DNA from: Sordariomycetes sp. S80-01Y
Taxonomy: Eukaryota > Ascomycota > Sordariomycetes
Length of the DNA: 64,000 bases
Reading direction: 5' to 3'
Assembly (NCBI GenBank): GCA_037042185.1
Contig: JAXQJY010000032.1
Location: 992,001-1,056,000, forward strand
Position numbers and translations under genes: made by a program. Below, in pieces: positions 46,009-57,378 of this stretch. Under the pieces are notes generated by a model. It saw only the letters and a list, made by a program, of their open reading frames with translations, searched no databases and was not told the origin of the DNA. Within the stretch, counting starts at the first letter, position 1, and each line of letters starts with the position of its first letter.

Positions 46009-46552
46009 GTTGCCATGAGCCCCTGATCAACGGGGATTATGACCTGAACGCTTGAGTGGCACAAGTGTAGTACCGTAGGGAAATCACCGAAAGATATCAG
46101 ATGGGGGCTTTGGCTCCCGGTGGATCAACGAGTTCCTCTGAGCTATTGGAGCCATTAGTGGGGCTATCCTGGTCGAGGGGCACTCTAAACGTCTATGGGC
46201 ACGATGAGGCGCGCAGTTGATGTGAAGCAACAGGAAACAATCTCAGGAGAAACCTCAGGATGTCATTAGCTGTCTTTGAACCGGGTAGAGGCGCTCTTTT
46301 TATATACATATATATTTTTTTATTGAGGTTCATAGACAAGCTTTGGGCTCCGGCGACCGTCGGACTCTTTTGGGCATTTGTTAGCTCCATAGTGATGCTA
46401 TCACCCGTGACACTAACAGCCTGCGACGGGGCGGCAGAAAAAAACACATGTCTGTCACCGCCAAAATTTCTATCGCCGAGCTTCACATCGACAAACCCAC
46501 TTGCTTCAACACCACCGAGCCAATATACAATTGAGCTTGTCGTTGCAGCGCA
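46009..46552. promoter_or_regulatory. upstream region of UTP21
   Basis: A 0.5-kb spacer containing the presumed Utp21 promoter, with an AT-rich TATATACATATATATTTTTTT-like stretch near 46298-46322. No gene is supported. Confidence 0.5.
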
Positions 46553-49500
46553 ATGCCGCATTCAAATAATGATGGTCCGCTAGTCAAGCGCCAGAAGGTC
46601 GCGACCGTGGCCAAGGCGTCCGAGACGTCGTCGAACTCTTCGAGGATCTTTGCGCCTTACAGAGTAGGACCCATGGACCTCCCACCTTGTTGCTCAATCA
46701 CTAACCTGCCAGACCGTCGGTCTAGTGTCTCCCACTGCGGTCCCTTTTACCTCGATTCCCCTCGGAAAGACCAGTTTCCAGATCACCACCTCGGTCGGCC
46801 GATCCCTCCAAACATACGACCTGAAGCGCGGTCTCAACCTCGTCTTCGTCAGCCGGCCGCAGACGCCTGCCGATATCACCGCGACTCTCGCATGGAAACA
46901 ACAAGTATTTGCGGCATGGGGAGGATCAAAGAAGGGCGAGCCTCAGGGTATCTGGGTCACGCAGCGTGGAAAGAAGGTTGATGAGATGCAGCTCCCAGGG
47001 GACATCACTGAGCCAATCAAGCAGATCATGGTGATGGGATCATGGATCATTGCCTGCGGGACGACCCGAATTGAGGTTTTCAAGACTGCGACGCTCGAGC
47101 ACTACACCACGATCCATACCATGGCGGCCGCGAAGGGTGGGAACGAAATCTCGGGCGGCGTAGTCAGTATGCCTACGTTTTTGAACAAGATCTTCGTCGG
47201 GCGCAGAGATGGATGGGTCGAGATCTGGAACGTAAGCACTGGCAAGCTCATTTATACGATTTTGCCACCGAAGCCCGACTGCGGTGCTGTCACATGTCTC
47301 GAGCCTACGACAGCGCTATCACTGATGGCTATCGCCTACGAGAGCGGGACACTGGTAATCTCGAACATCTTGACGGACAAACGAGTCCTTGAAATTGAGG
47401 CCGGTGGACCCGAGAACCCTGTCAACAGCATATCGTTCAGAACCGATGGTATGGGTGCGGGTCAGGATGGCAGGAAGGACGGTGTCATGGCTACTGCGAC
47501 TCTATCGTCCGGTGACATAACTTTCTGGGACCTCAATAATGGTGGACGGGTCATGGGTGTCCTAAGGAGTGCTCATAACCCGCCTTCTCGGGACGGCAAG
47601 ATAGTACGAGGCGGCGTGAGCAGGGTCGAATTTCTCACAGGGCAACCTGTCATCGTCACCAGCGGACGCGACAACTCTTTGAAAACTTGGATCTTTGACG
47701 AGACACCTTTTAACCCCATCCCCAGAATACTACACCAAAGGAGCGGTCACGCAGGGTCTGTCAACTGTCTGGAGTTCCTGCCCACCGACTTCGAGGGCGC
47801 CGACGCGGGCAACAAGTGGCTGCTCAGTGGCGGACAAGACCGCAGCTTGTGGGGTTGGAGTTTGAGACGCGACGGTCAGAGCACTGAGCTCAGCCAGGGT
47901 GCTATTCGGAAGAAGGCCAAGAAGGTGGGTATACTTGCCCACAATGCCCTTGCCCATGGACCGAGCACTACGCTCGAAGATCTCAAGGCCCCTGAAATTA
48001 CGTGCATCGCCTCTTGTCTCAATCGAGATGGTGGAATGGGTGCGTTGCCTGGCAAGCAGGCAATATGGCAAAAGGGGCAGCAAAAGAAGGCAGACGCAGA
48101 AGTCAGCGGCATGACGGGCTGGGAGAGTGTTGTTACGGCGCACAAGAACGATCCCCACGCCAGGACATGGTTCTGGGGTCGCAAGCGAGCTGGTCGGTGG
48201 GCTTTCGCTACTGGCGATGGCATGAACGTGTCTACCGTTACGATCAGTCCCTGCGGTTCGTTTGCGGTTGTTGGTTCGGAGGGCGGCAGCATTGACATGT
48301 ACAACCTCCAGTCTGGCGTACATCGCCAGCGTTTCCCCTCAAGACTGACGCCAGCACAAGCGCGGCAGCTGAAAATGCAACAGCTTCGGCAAGCAGACGA
48401 GGTCGTTCATTTCCAGACGGAGAGCGGCAAATTCCCCGCGGGTACCGGAAAGCATCGCAGCGCTGTTACAGGTCTTGTCGTTGACTCAATGAACAACCAC
48501 GTCGTTTCTTGCAGCGCAGATGGTACCATCAAATTTTGGGACTTCCTGACGGGCAATCTGCTCGAGGAGATTTCATGGGCGCCTATGACGTTCCCCACCG
48601 CTTGCAAGTACCATGCCACGAACAATCTGCTGGCTTTTGCCTGCGACGATCTCTCGATTCGAGTAGTGGACATGGAGACGAAGAAGACTATTCGCGAATT
48701 CTGGGGGCCAACGGATAAGATCAACGACTTCTGCTTTTCTTACGACGGGCGATGGGTTATCGCTGCCTCGCAGGACAAGACAATTCGTGTCTGGGATCTG
48801 CCAACCAGCCACCTGATCGACGCTATCAAACTCGAGAAGCCTTGCAAGGCGATTGCGATGTCCAACACCGGCGAGTATCTAGGTGCTACGCTAGAAGATC
48901 AGCTAGGTGTCACGATTTGGACGAACAAGTCATTGTTCAAGCATGTTGCGACGCGACAAATATCCGAAAAGGAGGCATCCGTCGTTGAAGGGCCGACGGT
49001 GTCGGGCGAGGGCAATGCTGGCATGTTGGATGGGGCTTTCGAGGAGGATGAAGGCGAAGATGAGGACGCCATTGTGGCACCTACCGTTGACCAACTCAGC
49101 TCTGATCTGATGAGCCTAAGTCTCATTCCTAAAGCGAGGTGGCAGACTCTTCTGCATCTAGACTTGATCAAGGAAAGGAACAAAGCTAAGGAGGCCCCTA
49201 AGCTGCCAGAAAAGGCTCCTTTCTTCCTACCGTCGACCACAGGCCAGCCGTCATCAATAGGCAATAACGAGAAGACAGCCGATGAGGAGGAATCCAACAA
49301 GTCTCGCGTCACAAAGCTTGACCAAGCTCGTTTGCAGGAGAAGTTCGCAAGCAAACTTCGAGAGGGTGCTGCATCTGGCAACTGTAAGTCATTGTTGTTA
49401 TTGCTTTCTTGCCCAAGACTAACGCGATCAGATGACGCTTTCATTAACCACCTCAAGTCCCTCTCTCCCTCGAGCGCGGACCTTGAGCTCCGATCTCTGT

Positions 49501-49769
49501 CCTCATCGAGCGACGAGTCCGCCAACGAGCTGCTGCACTTCATCAAGGCGCTCACAGCTCGTTTGCAAGCAAGGCGCGATTACGAGCTGACCCAAGTGTG
49601 GATGACGGTCTTCTTGAGGTTACACTCAGACGAGGTCATGCAAAACCGGGAGCTATTGGACGCACTGAAGGAGTGGAAGGGCTATCAGGAGAAAGAGTGC
49701 GGGAGATTGGATGGACTGGTCGGGTACTGTAGTGGTGTGGTGAGCTTCCTGAGAAGCCCAAGAACATGA
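46553..49769 (+). CDS. UTP21: U3 snoRNA-associated WD40 protein Utp21
   Basis: Inferred exons 46553-46663, 46713-49383 and 49432-49769 give 1039 residues. The 49-bp first intron joins SSRIFAPYR to TVGLVSPTAVPFTSIPLGKTSFQI, the standard Utp21 beginning. Two tandem WD40 propellers follow, with blades such as NSLKTWIFDE, GGQDRSLWGWSL, SADGTIKFWDF and SQDKTIRVWDLP. The C-terminal Utp21 domain starts around DLMSLSLIPKARWQTLLHLDLI and ends with the helical YDAFINHLKSLSPSSADLELRSL region. Utp21 is part of the UTP-B subcomplex of the small-subunit processome in the nucleolus, needed for early 18S rRNA processing. The last intron is 48 bp and in frame, so retention would add 16 residues rather than a stop. 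Confidence 0.96.
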
Positions 49770-50429
49770 AGCTAGCGAAATGAATTTGATGCATAAAACA
49801 ATCAGGTTCTCTGCGAGGTTCTTTTGCAACCTATTCGCTAATCGGGTTGCAGACCGCATTCAGTGGTACAGAGAGAGAACACCTGCAGTCAAACACCCCC
49901 CCTTTTTTTTCCCCACCGCGCGCAACCTCAACACCCCACCGCCCAACGGCCGAGTCCCATCCGGCAATGATCGTCACCACCAACACAGATATCGCGCCCA
50001 CGTGCTGAAGCTCGACGTCCAGGCACGACGACCAGGAGGTCCCAGACCGTGGGGGGTTTCTGCAGCTACGTTTCTAGCACCGTTCGCGAAATTCGACATG
50101 CGAGTGCTGCTTGCCAATTACCGGGCGCTGAGTGGCCAGTTGCTTTGACTGCCGGACAGCTCGGGGGCGCAATGCCCCTGCCGATCGCATCATTACTTTC
50201 ATCGTGGACGACATCATGCATGGACGGTCCTGGTGCAACTTGATCATAGGAAAGATGATGGAGGCGGCCGAGGAAACGTGCCTCTGAGGATGTGTCTCAC
50301 TGGGTCGCCTCGGTACTCGGTGCCGATTAATCGGGCTCTTTATGATGCGTCGGAAACCAATATATATACCAGCGAGTGCACGAGCCTTCTTGTCCAGGTC
50401 GCAGCTGCCTTCGTAACCACAACCTCGCT
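49770..50429. promoter_or_regulatory. intergenic, promoter of phosphatase gene
   Basis: It contains the 3' flank of UTP21 and, at 50361-50368, a TATATATA element 62 bp before the phosphatase ATG. No gene is supported. Confidence 0.5.
50361..50368 (+). promoter_or_regulatory. TATA box of PhoD-type phosphatase gene
   Basis: TATATATA lies about 62 bp upstream of the ATG at 50430, a plausible distance for a fungal TATA element with a short leader. Confidence 0.5.
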
Positions 50430-52304
50430 ATGTACTGGTCCAAAGCCCTCACTGGTGCAGCCCTCTTGGGTTGCGCCACTGCTACTTTCTCTGGCAACCA
50501 CAACTACGCCTCACCCTCCCGGCGTCACGCCCGTCTAGGTATTGACACCTCCCTCGTTGAGCGCCGTTCCTGGAAGCGTGAAAACATCGCTTATGAACCA
50601 TCCGAGTTGAGCTTCACCCACGGCGTGGCCTCTGGTGACCCTTGGCCGGAGAGTGTAGTCCTATGGACGCGTGTTGCGCCCAGCAACAAGTCCGAGGACA
50701 GCACCGCCCCTGTTGACGGGACGGCGCCGCTTTGGAACCATGCGACTGAGGAATACGTGGAGGCTGACCCTAATCCCATCTGCGTTGACTGGAAGGTCTT
50801 CTCAAGGGGAGCCAAGAATGAGACTGGGGCAGTGGTGACGAGCGGTAGAACACACACAACGAGTGATATCGACTACACTGTCAAGGTCATCCCCGAGGGA
50901 CTGCAGCCCCTGACTGAGTACAACTATCAATTCAGCGTGTGTGGATCCAACGTCACGAGCCCCATGGGCCGCACCAAGACTGCCCCTACTGAGGACGACG
51001 ATGTCTCTGAGCTCAGCTTTGCTGTCTTCTCCTGCAGCAACTTCCCCAACGGCTACTTCAACGCTTACGGCAACGCGGCCCGCAAGGATGAGCACGACTG
51101 GGTCTTGCATCTGGGTGACTACATCTACGAGTACGAGGCTGAGGAAGATGCCACGGAGCGTGTCTCCATCCCCTCTAACGAGATCTTTACCCTTTACGAC
51201 TACCGTGCCCGTCACGGCCAGTACCGCTCCGACCCCGATCTGCAGCATCTGGCCAAGGAGCACGCCTGGATCACCACCTGGGATGACCACGAGGTTGCCA
51301 ACAATGTCTACCGCGATGGAACAAGTGGTCTGAACAACACCGAGGATTCTTTCCTGAATGATGGTCCCGAAGTCAGTGTCGATACCCGCAAGATCAACGC
51401 CGTCCGCGCGTACTTTGAGTGGATGCCCATCCGTCAGACAGACCTCGACGACGGCCTACGCATCTGGCGCTCATTCAAGATGGGCAAGCTTCTCGATCTC
51501 ATCATTCTTGACACTCGCGTGTACGACCGCTCCATCACCAGCCTGGGCTGGAACGATGAGTACATTGACCTCATCCGCGATGACCCCAGCCGCAGTCTCA
51601 TGGGCGCCAGCCAGGAGAGTTGGTTCTACAAGTCCCTCTCCGAGTCTTCTGACCGTGGTGCTACCTGGCGCCTCATCGGCAACCAGATCATTATCTCGCG
51701 CGTGTTCGAGGACGACGAGGGTTTTCTGAGTGGCGACAACTGGAACGGTTACATTGCCAACCGCAATCGTACCCTCAAGCATCTCTACGACAATAGCATC
51801 AGCAACAACATCTTCCTCGCTGGCGACAGCCACCAGAACTGGGTCTCGGACCTCGTCTGGCTCGGTGAGAAGGAGTACGACAAGAAGACGGGCGAGGGTG
51901 CCATTGGCGTGGAGTTCGCGGGCACGGCCGTTTCTTCCAGCGGACACCCGGGCCCCATTGAGCCCGATGCCGGTGACTACGCCAAGGGCATGATTGAGAG
52001 AAATGATGAGATGATGTGGCAGGAGGGCTACTACCGCGGGTACTTCCACCTGACCGTGTCTCCCGAGAAGTTGGACGCCAAGTTCTACGGGTCGCCTTCG
52101 GTGGCTACGCGCAATGCCTGGGATATTCCCCTTGCCAACTTCACGGTCGTTGCTAATGACAACCACCTCGAGAGGCCGGTCGGTGGTGGTCAGGTCGAGT
52201 CTGGTGCGTTGAAGTTTGGCGATGTCAAGCACACCAACTTGACGCTGAACACTGAGACGAACAAGTGGGAGGTCATTGGCTTTGATCAGATGTTCATCGA
52301 ATAG
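50430..52304 (+). CDS. secreted PhoD-type alkaline phosphatase/phosphodiesterase
   Basis: Single exon, 624 residues. The start MYWSKALTGAALLGCATA is a good signal peptide; upstream in-frame codons lack an ATG. The N-terminal Fn3-like domain (SFTHGVASGDPWPESVVLWTRV) is followed by the metallophosphatase core: SCSNFPNGYFNAYGN, HLGDYIYEYE, WDDHEVANN and, near the end, FLAGDSHQNWVSDL. The aspartates, histidines and asparagines of these blocks form the metal site in PhoD (Ca/Fe in Bacillus subtilis). Several N-glycosylation sequons (NKSE, NVTS, NNTE, NRTL, NFTV) fit a secreted enzyme. A role in phosphate scavenging from phosphodiesters is likely. It is tail-to-tail with PrpF, with only 70 bp between stop codons. 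Confidence 0.95.
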   Translation: MYWSKALTGAALLGCATATFSGNHNYASPSRRHARLGIDTSLVERRSWKRENIAYEPSELSFTHGVASGDPWPESVVLWTRVAPSNKSEDSTAPVDGTAPLWNHATEEYVEADPNPICVDWKVFSRGAKNETGAVVTSGRTHTTSDIDYTVKVIPEGLQPLTEYNYQFSVCGSNVTSPMGRTKTAPTEDDDVSELSFAVFSCSNFPNGYFNAYGNAARKDEHDWVLHLGDYIYEYEAEEDATERVSIPSNEIFTLYDYRARHGQYRSDPDLQHLAKEHAWITTWDDHEVANNVYRDGTSGLNNTEDSFLNDGPEVSVDTRKINAVRAYFEWMPIRQTDLDDGLRIWRSFKMGKLLDLIILDTRVYDRSITSLGWNDEYIDLIRDDPSRSLMGASQESWFYKSLSESSDRGATWRLIGNQIIISRVFEDDEGFLSGDNWNGYIANRNRTLKHLYDNSISNNIFLAGDSHQNWVSDLVWLGEKEYDKKTGEGAIGVEFAGTAVSSSGHPGPIEPDAGDYAKGMIERNDEMMWQEGYYRGYFHLTVSPEKLDAKFYGSPSVATRNAWDIPLANFTVVANDNHLERPVGGGQVESGALKFGDVKHTNLTLNTETNKWEVIGFDQMFIE

Positions 52305-52374
52305 ATCTATGCGTAGTTAGAGGTGCCAAACAAAGACATCAATTAGTATTTCCACAATGCGCTGGTTGCCCACG

Positions 52375-53580
52375 TCACTCGCAGTTGACCTCCCCTTTCA
52401 TCAACATTCTCGCAGTCCTCATCAGGATGGCGCTCCTAACCTCACCGTTGTCCATCTCAGCCTTCACATCCAAAGTCCCGCTAGCATGCCCAATCGTGAC
52501 CGGCCCAGAGCCTTCGCCTCCTTTGCGCTGCTTTCGCAGACCGTGTGGCACCGTCCCCTCAATCGCGCAAGAAACACCCAGGTTGAGAGCGAGCGTCAGA
52601 GGCACCGCCTTGTGACACTTCTGCATGCTCAGTGCCAAGGTCCGGATGTCGATGTCCTCCTCGCCCGGCTCCGAGAGCAGCAGTATCTTGGGTATGGACT
52701 GCACGTTCGGATCCAGCCCCATCCTCGCAGCCCCGGCCCGCCGAATGTCCTCCAGCTTGGCCATCAGCCCCTTGTTGCTGTTCATCTCATCGCCCGAGCA
52801 GGGGAGCGTCACGCCGACATCGCGCGCGCGGATGAAGACTGCCGGGTTGGAGATGTCGACCAGCGACGCCGAGATTGTGGTCCCGTCTGTGAGCTGAAGC
52901 TCGTCCGAGGCGTTGCCGCTGGGAAGCAATTTGCCGGTTTTGGAGCCGGCAGGATTGAGGAACGAGAGGGCGACTGGCGATGCTGTGCTTGAAACCCCGT
53001 CGATTGAGAAGTCGCCCTTTGCTTCATATCGGATCCCATCTTGGCGTTGAGAAACAGCAATCTTGGAATGTATGACCTTATTCGTGTTCGTGTTGAACAG
53101 CCGAACTGTCGCTAATCGCTGACCTTGCTCCTCGACGATCGTTTCCTGTATCCTCCCAGCCGGGACTAAGCCCTCATCCAACGCGAAGGGTGCCACGGCC
53201 GAAGACATGTTTCCGCAATTCCCAGCCAAGTCTAGATCTTCGTCCTCGATGCCAACCTGCACGAACGTGTAGTCGATGTCAATATCCTGCCTGTTCGATG
53301 GAGAGACGACGACGACCTTGCTCAGCGAAGATATGCCGCCCCCCATGCCATTCAACTGTCTTCCATACGGATCACCCGAGCCCATTGCAGGGCAGAGGAA
53401 TGATCCCCATTCATCTTGACTCTCCGGGAGGTGATGTTTGTGCAGCATGAGGCCATTGGATGTGCCGCCTCGCCAGAAGGAGGCTGGTATCCTCGTGGAC
53501 ATGGCGGCCGAAGTGTGTAGCCGAGAAGTAAACCCAAAGGGACTGAGAACGGGCTTGGCAAGTCTTAAGAGGCGGGCCAT
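52375..53580 (-). CDS. PrpF-family isomerase (methylaconitate-isomerase-like)
   Basis: Single exon, 401 residues from the ATG at 53580. PrpF marks are ASFWRGGTSNGLM near the start, GNCGNMSSAVAPFAL, the Cys/Asp-containing second half, and GHASGTLDV near the C-terminus. PrpF enzymes isomerise 2-methyl-aconitate or related tricarboxylates by proton transfer between cysteines and belong to the diaminopimelate-epimerase fold. The N-terminus (MARLLRLAKPVLSPFGFTSRLHTSAA) is arginine- and serine-rich without acids, like a mitochondrial presequence. A TATATATA run touches the ATG (53583 onward), so transcription may begin further in and use the ATG at 53502, which would drop the presequence. In fungi propionate is handled by the methylcitrate cycle, so the true substrate is uncertain. 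Confidence 0.88.
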   Translation of the reverse strand: MARLLRLAKPVLSPFGFTSRLHTSAAMSTRIPASFWRGGTSNGLMLHKHHLPESQDEWGSFLCPAMGSGDPYGRQLNGMGGGISSLSKVVVVSPSNRQDIDIDYTFVQVGIEDEDLDLAGNCGNMSSAVAPFALDEGLVPAGRIQETIVEEQGQRLATVRLFNTNTNKVIHSKIAVSQRQDGIRYEAKGDFSIDGVSSTASPVALSFLNPAGSKTGKLLPSGNASDELQLTDGTTISASLVDISNPAVFIRARDVGVTLPCSGDEMNSNKGLMAKLEDIRRAGAARMGLDPNVQSIPKILLLSEPGEEDIDIRTLALSMQKCHKAVPLTLALNLGVSCAIEGTVPHGLRKQRKGGEGSGPVTIGHASGTLDVKAEMDNGEVRSAILMRTARMLMKGEVNCE

Positions 53581-53845
53581 GATATATATATCTTCACATA
53601 GCTGCCAGGTGTCGGCTATATTCGTTATTGCGATAGGCTGATGAGTCTGTTCCAGTCGGATTTGGATCGGCTGTCCGACTCTGATCTCGCCCATTTTCGG
53701 ATGCGGAATCTTCCCGCGGCGCCGCGTGGTCGACGGACTTGGTCCGACTCATCCATCCACCAACTTGGACTGCAATTCAATTCCCACGGGAAGAAGAAAT
53801 TTTGGAAATCTTGAGCTTGTTTGCAGAAAGCTACTCTCAGATCTC

Positions 53846-54961
53846 TTACAAATTGGCCTGCTCAAGCCTTTGACCTGTCTCGTCAAAGCGCACCTGTCGT
53901 CCGCTAACAAGAGCCTCCTGCAACGCCTTGCCAATCTCGACCGCCTTGACCGCGTTGCTCAACTTCAGCGGCAGGGGTTTGTTGTCCAGACAAGCCTCCG
54001 CAAACTCGTTGCTTTCCTGCACGAACGCCATCTCGAACCTCCCGTAATAGTGGGCCGGTACCTCCCTAGTGATGCCAGCGGGCGAGTAGTAGTTAACAAA
54101 GTTGGACTGCGGGTTTCCGTTAATTGTCAGCTTGCCCTCCGTGCCAATCACCTCGGTGGTGTCTTCCTGTCCGTGCGCCATCATGCGGGAGCAGTAGTAG
54201 TACGCGATCTGTCCGCTCCAGAACTCGACGATGCCGACGGCGTTGTCATAGTCGTTGTATTTCGCCAACCTTGGTTGCACGGCTCGCACACCGTAGGCCG
54301 ACACGCTCTTTGGTATGATGTTGTCACCAAAGAACCAGAGCGTGAGGTCGATGTCGTGGACGCTCATGTCGACGAAAACACCGCCCGACCAAGCTGCGTA
54401 GTCGACGAAGAACCCAGAAGGGTCGTGCTTATCGCAAGTTTGGCTGCGGATGATGGTCGGTCTGCCGACGGCCCCTTGCTCGGTCTTTTGGAACGCATCC
54501 CGATAGGAGGCGTCAAAGCGACGGGAGAAGCCGCACATGACCTTCAAGTGAGGGTGCTTCTTGGCCTCATCGACAACAGAGCGGCACTACCAGAGCAATC
54601 AGGGACGGCCATCGAAAATAGAACAACCCGCACTCACGATTTCAATGTCAGTTGAAAGCGGCTTCTCACACAACACATGCAACCCCTTTCTCATGGCCTG
54701 GATGGCTTCCTCTGCGTGTACACTAGTAGCAGTGCCGATAACAACAGCCTGTAAGCCCTCTTGCTCAATCATCTTCTCGTAGCTGCTGTATAGAGTAACG
54801 CCGTGTGGCTCGAGGTGTTCCTTGGCCCAAGACATCTCCGTCTCGTCTGGCGTGAAGGCTGCGACGAGCGTTGCGCGAGGTGTGCGCTGGAGGAAGTTAA
54901 TGGCATGCCGCTTGCCCATACGGCCGAGGCCGGCGGCTGCGATTTTCAATGTCTCAGGCAT
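53846..54961 (-). CDS. Gfo/Idh/MocA-family dehydrogenase
   Basis: Inferred exons 54961-54638 and 54586-53846 give 354 residues, with a 51-bp intron. AAAGLGRMGKRHAINFL (residues 8-24) is the Rossmann loop, TATSVHAEEAIQAMRKG and HVLCEKPLS (about 95-103) contain the active-site Lys-Pro of the family, and the C-terminal domain carries FVDMSVHDIDLTLWFFG with the catalytic His-Asp region. This arrangement fits inositol 2-dehydrogenase-like and related sugar or polyol dehydrogenases. The nearby inositol-type transporter makes a myo-inositol or similar cyclitol substrate attractive, but that is inference. It is 265 bp upstream of PrpF on the same strand. Confidence 0.92.
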
Positions 54962-55800
54962 GATGGAGCAATAATTAGGAAGTGATTACTTTGGGAGGAG
55001 GTGTGAGGAAAGCAGGCGTTCCGGTCCAGGACGCTATCGTGTCTCGTCTTTATACCTGTGGAAGGTCCTACAGACCGCTGAGAACTTCTACATCTCGTAA
55101 CCCGTCCTTTGAAGCACACAGAGGAGTTCAATGCACAATCGTGGGGCCTCAGCAGCTCTTATGTCGGACAAGTGACATGTTTCTGGTAATGAGGTAAAAG
55201 CGGTAGAAAGCGTCGCCGGGAGTTGCCAAAAGAGGTAATTTTCCCCACGAAACGGCCTGGACTAGCGCCAACCAACTTGCTTCATCTAGTATCAGCACGT
55301 CAAACTATGATGCACTGGAGACATGATTATGTGAGTACGTGAGATTCACAGAATGTTCAGAACGGAGCCGATGCTACGATGGCCCCCCCCCCCGGGGTCG
55401 GCGACGTAGAACCGGCGACTGAGGATCCTATACCGGTGCACACTGCGCGGAATTGTCAGGGCGCGAAGTTTCGACTTTCGATTTATTCTTTCCGAGCCAT
55501 AAATGGCACCCTATCACTATGTCAGAGCTACATTCAAGGAAGTGTTCATAGTAATAGTTACATAGTAGATTGGACGTAGCCAGTCAAGTCCGGCAGGTCG
55601 GATCTAACAGATATAACGGCCTCGTCTAACCTACTAGGTAGCTACAAACGAGAAAGTAGCTGTTACGTCGTGATATCTGTGGCTTCAACAGGGAGCAGAA
55701 CAAAAGTCGATTTAGAACTATGCGCATTGGCGATCTTTGCGGGATTTGCACTATGTGCCACCAAGGTCCTATGTCCTTGGATCAGGCGAGCTATAATTTC
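54962..55800. other. intergenic, no gene seen
   Basis: The stretch is the upstream region of the dehydrogenase gene plus the 3' flank of the BNR-protein gene. A C-run (10 C then 4 G, about 55383-55396) is the only notable feature. Confidence 0.5.
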
Positions 55801-56940
55801 CTAAGTCGGGATGTCAATAACACCCACGGCTATCTTATTGTCAGTCTCCAGACTCATTTGGCCCCCAACCGATATAAATAGTTTCTTCTTGTCGTTGAGG
55901 TCAACAAACTTGAGCGTCCTGGAGTGACCCGCCCACATCCCAACATCCACAGTCTTCCAGCCGTCCGGTGAAGCATCATCCTCGTTTATGAATATGGATT
56001 CCGAGCCTGAGCCATTCATCAATATCAACCCCGAACCGTCCTCTCGGTCAGGGTGGGGCGTCCAAACAACGTAGGGCGAAGACCCGGGAGATGTATCCGT
56101 GTCATTGCTCCGAATGGGAACACCTTCCACGTTGTCAAACCCATACGGCGAGTCGGCAACCTTGTAGTATGACGGACATCCTGGTGTGCCGCAGAGTTCG
56201 TAGGTGAGAATGAACTGGCCTGTACTTTCAATGTGCGCGACGGTCGTCATGCCAGGTCGCAGGGTGGGATCTCCTTCGGCCACATCGTTCACAGGTTCAG
56301 TCCAGTTCACCAGATCCTCCGTGACGACGTGTACCAATTTTTGCCCATGATTTTCATCGCGTTGGTCTGAGTAATAACATATGAGCTTCCCCTCGTGCTC
56401 CAAGAAGAACGGTTCCCAGACAGCCTTATCACCGTTCGCAGTCGACATCGGCCCTGGGGCGTACGCCACGTGTGTCGCAAAAGACCAAGACTCGGCTTCA
56501 TCTCTGCTGGTGTATATGTCCAGCCAAGCCTCGCTCAGATCTTGTGGAACCGACATCCCGGCTAAAAGGATAGTCCCTGCTGCGTAGTCACCGTAATCAT
56601 TCTCGAGACGGTGGAAATGCGGCTGCCACCGCAGACCCCAGCCATTTACATCGTCGGTGACGTTCTTGAAGTCATACCACGAGGCACCACCGTCGTCTGA
56701 TTTCCAAATAGGGAATGTAATTAATGGGGGCTCAGGGGGATAGTTCTCCCAGGAAACAATAAGTGAGCCGTCGTTGAGTTGCAAACTGCGAGCATAGATG
56801 GCACCCCAGCTTGGTGCATCGTCGGCCGGCTCGAAAACAACGTTGTTGACGAAGTTGCTGAAGGGACGGGGATGATCAGCCACACTGAGACAAGTGGTCA
56901 GGGGAACAACTAATGCGGCAAGTAAGGCAAGTCGAGACAT
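55801..56940 (-). CDS. secreted BNR-repeat protein (sialidase/GH93-like propeller)
   Basis: Single exon, 379 residues. The ATG at 56940 gives a clean signal peptide (MSRLALLAALVVPLTTCLS); an in-frame ATG at 56994 would add 18 basic residues. Asp-box (BNR) turns are SDDGGASWYDF and TSRDEAESWSF, and further blades carry GQFILTYELCG and SPYVVWTPH. This pattern belongs to the sialidase-like propeller superfamily, which includes GH93 exo-arabinanases and fungal sialidases. Several sequons (NVTD, NWTE, NDTD) fit secretion. I cannot tell sialidase, arabinanase or a non-catalytic lectin apart from the sequence alone. Confidence 0.85.
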   Translation of the reverse strand: MSRLALLAALVVPLTTCLSVADHPRPFSNFVNNVVFEPADDAPSWGAIYARSLQLNDGSLIVSWENYPPEPPLITFPIWKSDDGGASWYDFKNVTDDVNGWGLRWQPHFHRLENDYGDYAAGTILLAGMSVPQDLSEAWLDIYTSRDEAESWSFATHVAYAPGPMSTANGDKAVWEPFFLEHEGKLICYYSDQRDENHGQKLVHVVTEDLVNWTEPVNDVAEGDPTLRPGMTTVAHIESTGQFILTYELCGTPGCPSYYKVADSPYGFDNVEGVPIRSNDTDTSPGSSPYVVWTPHPDREDGSGLILMNGSGSESIFINEDDASPDGWKTVDVGMWAGHSRTLKFVDLNDKKKLFISVGGQMSLETDNKIAVGVIDIPT

Positions 56941-57378
56941 TTTGCGTACGATGAAGAACGAGCGCGAGGTCCTCCTGGCTCGGGAGAGCTTCATCTCTTA
57001 TAGACGGCGACATGATACCTCGCTCTCCATTTCTACCTTGATGCATGTAGCCTGCACCCTGAATGGAGCGCTTCCGGTGTATGATAACCATACGGAGTTG
57101 AAGGTTGCCACTCAAATAGCCTCCATTCTTGAGAACGGCCATGCGGGGTTCTCCAGACGATTCAAGGCGGAGAGACCCCAGGTTTTGAACATCGGACGGA
57201 GTATTGGCGAATCATGCAGCCCTTTTTCCGACCCTGGCCGATCCAGTGCCGTAACACCAGGCCGCAAATGGAAATTCCTATGCCCATCCATCTTTTTATA
57301 CGCTGACAATGAGATTCGGTATCCAGCTAAGATCCGAACGTGTTCTTCTCGGGCCTCAGGTGGTTGCTTAAAAAATTA
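56941..57378. promoter_or_regulatory. promoter of BNR-protein gene
   Basis: It lies between the BNR-protein start and the stop codon of the transcription-factor gene on the same strand. No gene is supported. Confidence 0.5.

Noticed and set aside
51471-52232. 253-residue open frame antisense to the PhoD-type phosphatase
   Set aside because: It is a mirror of strongly biased codon use in the real gene, with no recognisable domain.
55383-55396. Run of about ten C followed by four G
   Set aside because: A homopolymer, possibly of uncertain length in the assembly; there is no sign of function.
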